Source of the DNA: Nymphaea colorata
Taxonomy: Eukaryota > Streptophyta > Magnoliopsida > Nymphaeales > Nymphaeaceae
Assembly: GCF_008831285.2 (NCBI RefSeq)
Contig: NC_045139.1
Span: 4,996,704 to 5,060,703 of the forward strand
Direction: 5' to 3'
Length of the DNA stretch: 64,000 nucleotides
Part shown: one piece after another, positions 59,477 through 64,000 of the stretch
How the letters are laid out: each line of letters starts with the position of its first letter
Position numbering within the stretch: position 1 is the first letter of the stretch
Position numbers and translations under genes: made by a program
The notes under the pieces: model-generated
The model's input: the letters and a program-made list of their open reading frames with translations, nothing else
Told to the model about the DNA's origin: nothing
The model's database searches: none

Positions 59477-59721
59477 TGTTGAACGTTATTATGTAACGGT
59501 TGAAGATCACACCAAATCAAGAGGATGTGGTGGTCGATGTTGCAGATTGGGATATCACAACAATTTAGGAATCATAGATTTGGTAGAAAATCAGGTATTT
59601 GAACGTTGCTGATTCTCATCCATTGTATCTATAAATACCTTGTAAATCATTCATAATATATATCAAAAATATAACCTACTCTTCTCTGCCCCTTCGTCAT
59701 CCTGTTCCTCTCATTTTATCA
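59477..59721 (+). repeat. 3' LTR of the copia element
   Basis: 245 bp, same ends as the 5' LTR. All six transition differences carry T or A here where the 5' LTR has C or G. Confidence 0.95.
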
Positions 59722-59917
59722 CAAAGTACTCTAGCGGTCTCGAAATTAGCATATACATCGTCCACCGATCAAGAAGAGTAGCATGTCATGTACAGTTTCT
59801 TCCAATCATTTTCAGCAAACTCTTAAGCCTAGACAATAGACGAAACCACCACTTCATGTACCATCTATAACTAACCAATTTCGCCAAATTTCTGCCACCA
59901 ACATTCAAGAGAGTTGA

Positions 59918-59921
<4 letters not shown>

Positions 59922-59966
<45 letters not shown>

Positions 59967-60038
59967 CTGATGCAGTGACAATCTAACGAGAAAGGAGAGC
60001 ATCGCCACAAGGCTGCACTTGTGTGTGTGTGTGTGTGT
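59922..60038. repeat. (GA)n and (GT)n microsatellites
   Basis: (GA)n at 59922-59962 and (GT)10 at 60019-60038, separated by 56 bp of non-repetitive sequence. Confidence 0.9.
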
Positions 60039-61159
60039 CTTTGTGAGAAAGAGAGAGCGGGGCATGCCGCAGTTGAAGCTGGTTATGTGTACAGTCTCTG
60101 CAATGACCAAAATATTTTCACTACAAATTTATAAAAAAAAAACTTTAAGAAAGCAAAAAAGGATTAATGAAAAAATAAAAAAATCTAAACTACCCATTAT
60201 TTTATAAAAAAACTTTCAAAATAACCCTCCACCCTTTCCTTTGGTGCATACTTGTGATTGTTGACTCGATCTCTTCTATATTGTAGTTTGGTGGGATTTC
60301 AACCTAGCTTTCGTTTTACCCAATAGTTGATTCAAATCTGATAATGGGGATCGGAATCAATAAGAGGAATTAAGATCTATCAAATTAGGAACCCAAGAAT
60401 GGATCAAATTGTTACATAGATAGCCCATTCCATTTCTTAATTTATTTACAAATTTTTGTTTTGGTAATTATGGCTGCACAAAGAGTCGAGCCAACTTAGG
60501 CTCGACCTGAACTTGCCCTAAAAAACACGGCTTGTGCTCGACTCGTTTATATACGAGCAGAGTTCGAACTTACAATGATACTCAAAATGATAAATGAGTC
60601 GAGTTCGAGTTTCAAGAACTCGACTCGACTCACAAACCGATACTCTATATGATATTGTCAAAACCGGTTTCACGAGTAATACGAGTTAAACGAGTTACAC
60701 GAGTTGAACGAGTTAATGCTTACACGAGTTAACGTTAAATGAGTTAATGCCTAAACGGGTTAGATGAGTTAAACGAGTCAAATTCGAGCTCGATTTGTGT
60801 AGTCGAATCGACCTCCAGCTTGCTATAAGGAGCTTGAGTCGAATTCGAGCTGAGCTCAAGCTTGAGTTTTTTGAGCCGAGTCGAGTTCTCGTGTAAAGCC
60901 CTAATTGCCATATTCGATTGAATTTTCTTTGGCTATCAATGGGTAGGCCAATCAGTGCCATCAATTTGCACCAACAAATGGAGAGAACTGGTTTAACAGA
61001 GTGCTCCATCCATTTGCTGCAAGGTGTAACTACAGCTCTAACCATCAGAATTCACCTCTGAATTGTACATTGAATGGTTAACCTATGATAAGCAACATTC
61101 AAGCAAGTCCTGAATTTAATTAGTTCCGATTTTGATGCATTATATAGGAGCCAATCTGC
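60039..61159. other. Non-coding region with cgagtt repeats
   Basis: No gene supported. 60473-60905 is rich in gagtcgag and acgagtt words; see the separate repeat entry. Confidence 0.45.
60473..60905. repeat. acgagtt-rich repeat, possible small transposable element
   Basis: Tandem cgagttaaacgagttacacg-type units occur at 60670-60790, flanked by gagtcgag/ctcgactc words on both sides. The outer edges are loosely inverted (gcacaaagagtcgagcc against the complement of ggctcgagtt-like DNA), but no exact terminal repeat could be fixed. Confidence 0.5.
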
Positions 61160-61700
61160 CCATCTAGCCGAGCTGCTTCTTCACCAAATTGTTGGAAACC
61201 GTAGGTTCTTGAACAGAAATTAACTGTTTCTTGCCGCAATGCCAAAGCAAGTTGTACCTCCTAGAAGAGGGTGATTGACTAGCATTATAGTGCAGGTGGA
61301 ACAGACGCAAGCGCCACTGATAAATACACCAAAGAACAAATTTATGCTTTCTTTGCTGTTTCAACAAAAGGGTACCAACTGATGTAATCAGTGCTTGAAA
61401 ACAGAGTGTGGAGATCTTGAGAGGATGATTTTCTTGAATCACGACTTTGGAATTGCTAGAGCCACCATCATTATTATTCGGTGGGAATGAAGATGAATGC
61501 ATTTCAGTATTGAACGCCAAGACAACACAAAGATAGAACACCCCACGATCTAAACGCGTTGCTCTGATACCATATTAAGAATTCAAGAAAAACAGTAATC
61601 TCACACCACATGAGAGTTAACGTGGTTCGGCTATTACTGCCTACATCCACGGGTGAACTTCATCAGACTTTTCTTTTCATTCTTGTTATCATTTTTTGGT
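61160..61700 (-). mobile_element. Truncated copia-like remnant (minus strand)
   Basis: On the minus strand, TGGTATCAGAGCAACGCG (about 61556-61573) is a second initiator tRNA-Met primer-binding site. It is preceded by LTR-end-like DNA containing the acgtggttcggc / tacatccacggg words frequent in plant retroelement ends. It is followed by a frame (61541-61164) reading SSSFPPNNNDGGSSNSKVV then QENHPLKIST, which is like a copia Gag N-terminus. No pol, no second LTR. Confidence 0.6.
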
Positions 61701-63119
<1,419 letters not shown>

Positions 63120-63579
63120 GTAAAAACTAGACCAGTTAGATAAAGAAAAATAAAAACAGACCCTTTTAAAATCAACTATTGTCTATTACTATTTTTTTGC
63201 AATCTAACCTTATGGTTATAAATATGATTTTAAGAGTAATTAGGTGAGAAACATACCTTAAGTTAGTTGTTTTTTTAATAATAAAAAGATGAATTGTTCT
63301 CACAACATCAAAATTTGGATAGTGGAAAGATTGTTTTTATAAAAATACTTAAACTAAAGCATGATTTATATTAAGCTAGTGCATAAATGGTTTTTATCTC
63401 TTATCCAAGTGGTCTGGTATCTACCCATCACTTTATATATATGCTTCATTTCAATGCTAGAAAGAAGAGTAGTGATTGAGGTAGACAGAGTTATCCTTTT
63501 GTTCATCTCAATGCTACAAGGAAGAGTTGCGACCAAGGGAAACAATAAGAAGGCCTATCTCATCCCTTGCCTGACCAGT

Positions 63580-63622
<43 letters not shown>
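63580..63622. repeat. Second compound (TA)n-(GA)n microsatellite
   Basis: Short TA tract joined directly to a GA tract, the same order and strand as at 63022-63116. Confidence 0.95.
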
Positions 63623-63625
<3 letters not shown>

Positions 63626-63714
63626 AATAGAAAAGATTTAATTAATTAAGTCGAAATTAGGTAACATGATATCACAAAGGAAGTCATCAGATGTGAATTG
63701 GAAACCAGCTTATA

Positions 63715-63925
63715 TCGAAAGGCCGGCCTTGGTGGGCCCGACTAAGCCCGGTTCGACCCGATAAATTTTTTCAATATTAATTATATTGATTTTTATATAT
63801 ACTTATAATATTTATTAACAATTAATTATATTTATATGATATTTTATATTAAAAATAAATATCTTTTAATTTAATCGGCTTGTGTTTGGGTTTTGGGTGT
63901 TAGGCTCGGCTCGGGTAGCTCCCTC
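63715..63925. repeat. GC-flanked AT-core dispersed repeat (tentative)
   Basis: ggcccgactaagcccggttc then about 115 bp of almost pure A/T, then cggcttgtgtttgggttttg and ggctcggctcggg. The same plan is seen at about 9725-9960. No terminal repeats or target duplications were resolved. Confidence 0.4.
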
Positions 63926-64000
63926 TACATTCGTAATGTCTTGCATAATCTGCCATTCACTGGTTAATCGTTAAACAGAATTACTGAGGGTGTAGTTTGG

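Larger units (their letters stand above)
54065..59721 (+). mobile_element. Ty1/copia LTR retrotransposon, complete but inactivated
   Basis: 5657 bp, bounded by TG...CA LTRs of 245 bp (54065-54309 and 59477-59721) and a 5-bp caaag duplication. Behind the 5' LTR lies a PBS starting TGGTATCAGAGC (54310), complementary to initiator tRNA-Met; before the 3' LTR lies a polypurine tract. The internal order is gag, protease (DTGG), integrase, reverse transcriptase, RNase H, which is the copia order. The coding region is broken by several stops and frameshifts, so it is not autonomous. The LTRs differ at 8 of 245 positions as I count them. A leader of about 1 kb between PBS and gag has no recognisable coding content. 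Confidence 0.95.

Noticed and set aside
61160-61573. Treating the second PBS region as part of the complete copia element
   Set aside because: It is in the opposite orientation, lies outside the 5-bp target duplication and has different LTR-like sequence.

Overview
The window is nuclear DNA from a flowering plant. Genes carry GT-AG introns, with AT-rich introns and spacers, and the families are typical of plants: a type-I pectin methylesterase, a DYW-class PPR protein, PTST, a VAP4-type MSP protein and a PKIWI502-like oxidoreductase. There is also a Ty1/copia element primed by initiator tRNA-Met, and many (TA)n and (GA)n microsatellites. I cannot name the species. I saw no tRNA or rRNA gene, CRISPR array or prokaryotic operon.

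Layout, left to right. (1) 1-2276: last exon of mitochondrial ATP synthase beta, with a repeat-rich intron before it. (2) 4063-8128: a three-exon pectin methylesterase with a lysine-rich linker (+). (3) 10741-15624: a five-exon plastid-type FAD/NAD(P)-binding oxidoreductase (+). (4) 18927-21888: a seven-exon VAP/MSP protein (+), convergent with (5) 22373-23389, an RS-like basic/acidic protein (-). (6) 24344-26242: a DYW PPR editing factor (-); its leader probably reaches a TATA promoter near 30.87 kb through two upstream exons. (7) 33295-34300: a decayed genomic copy of the middle of the PTST gene. (8) 34400-37108: a two-exon Rpr2/Rpp21/SNM1 zinc-ribbon protein (-) with three uORFs in its likely leader. 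(9) 40975-41741: two isolated phosphofructokinase exons (-). (10) 44045-48724: the eight-exon PTST gene (+). (11) 51002-53456: a three-exon, probably mitochondrial protein of unknown function (-). (12) 54065-59721: a complete but inactivated copia retrotransposon with 245-bp LTRs and a 5-bp target duplication, then repeats and a copia remnant to the end.

The genes are independent plant housekeeping or organelle genes and do not form one pathway. Several products are predicted to go to plastids or mitochondria (ATP synthase beta, the oxidoreductase, the PPR protein, PTST, the 314-aa protein). All exon joins were worked out by eye from splice consensus, reading phase and remembered family sequence. 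Phases agree within each multi-exon gene, but no transcript data were used.

I found no convincing new multi-gene system. The observations most worth following up are the lysine-rich linker of the pectin methylesterase placed just after its processing sites, the PTST segmental duplication 13 kb from its source, the layered uORFs on the Rpr2-type gene, the orphan phosphofructokinase exons with intact splice sites, and the one-sided CpG decay between the copia LTRs.
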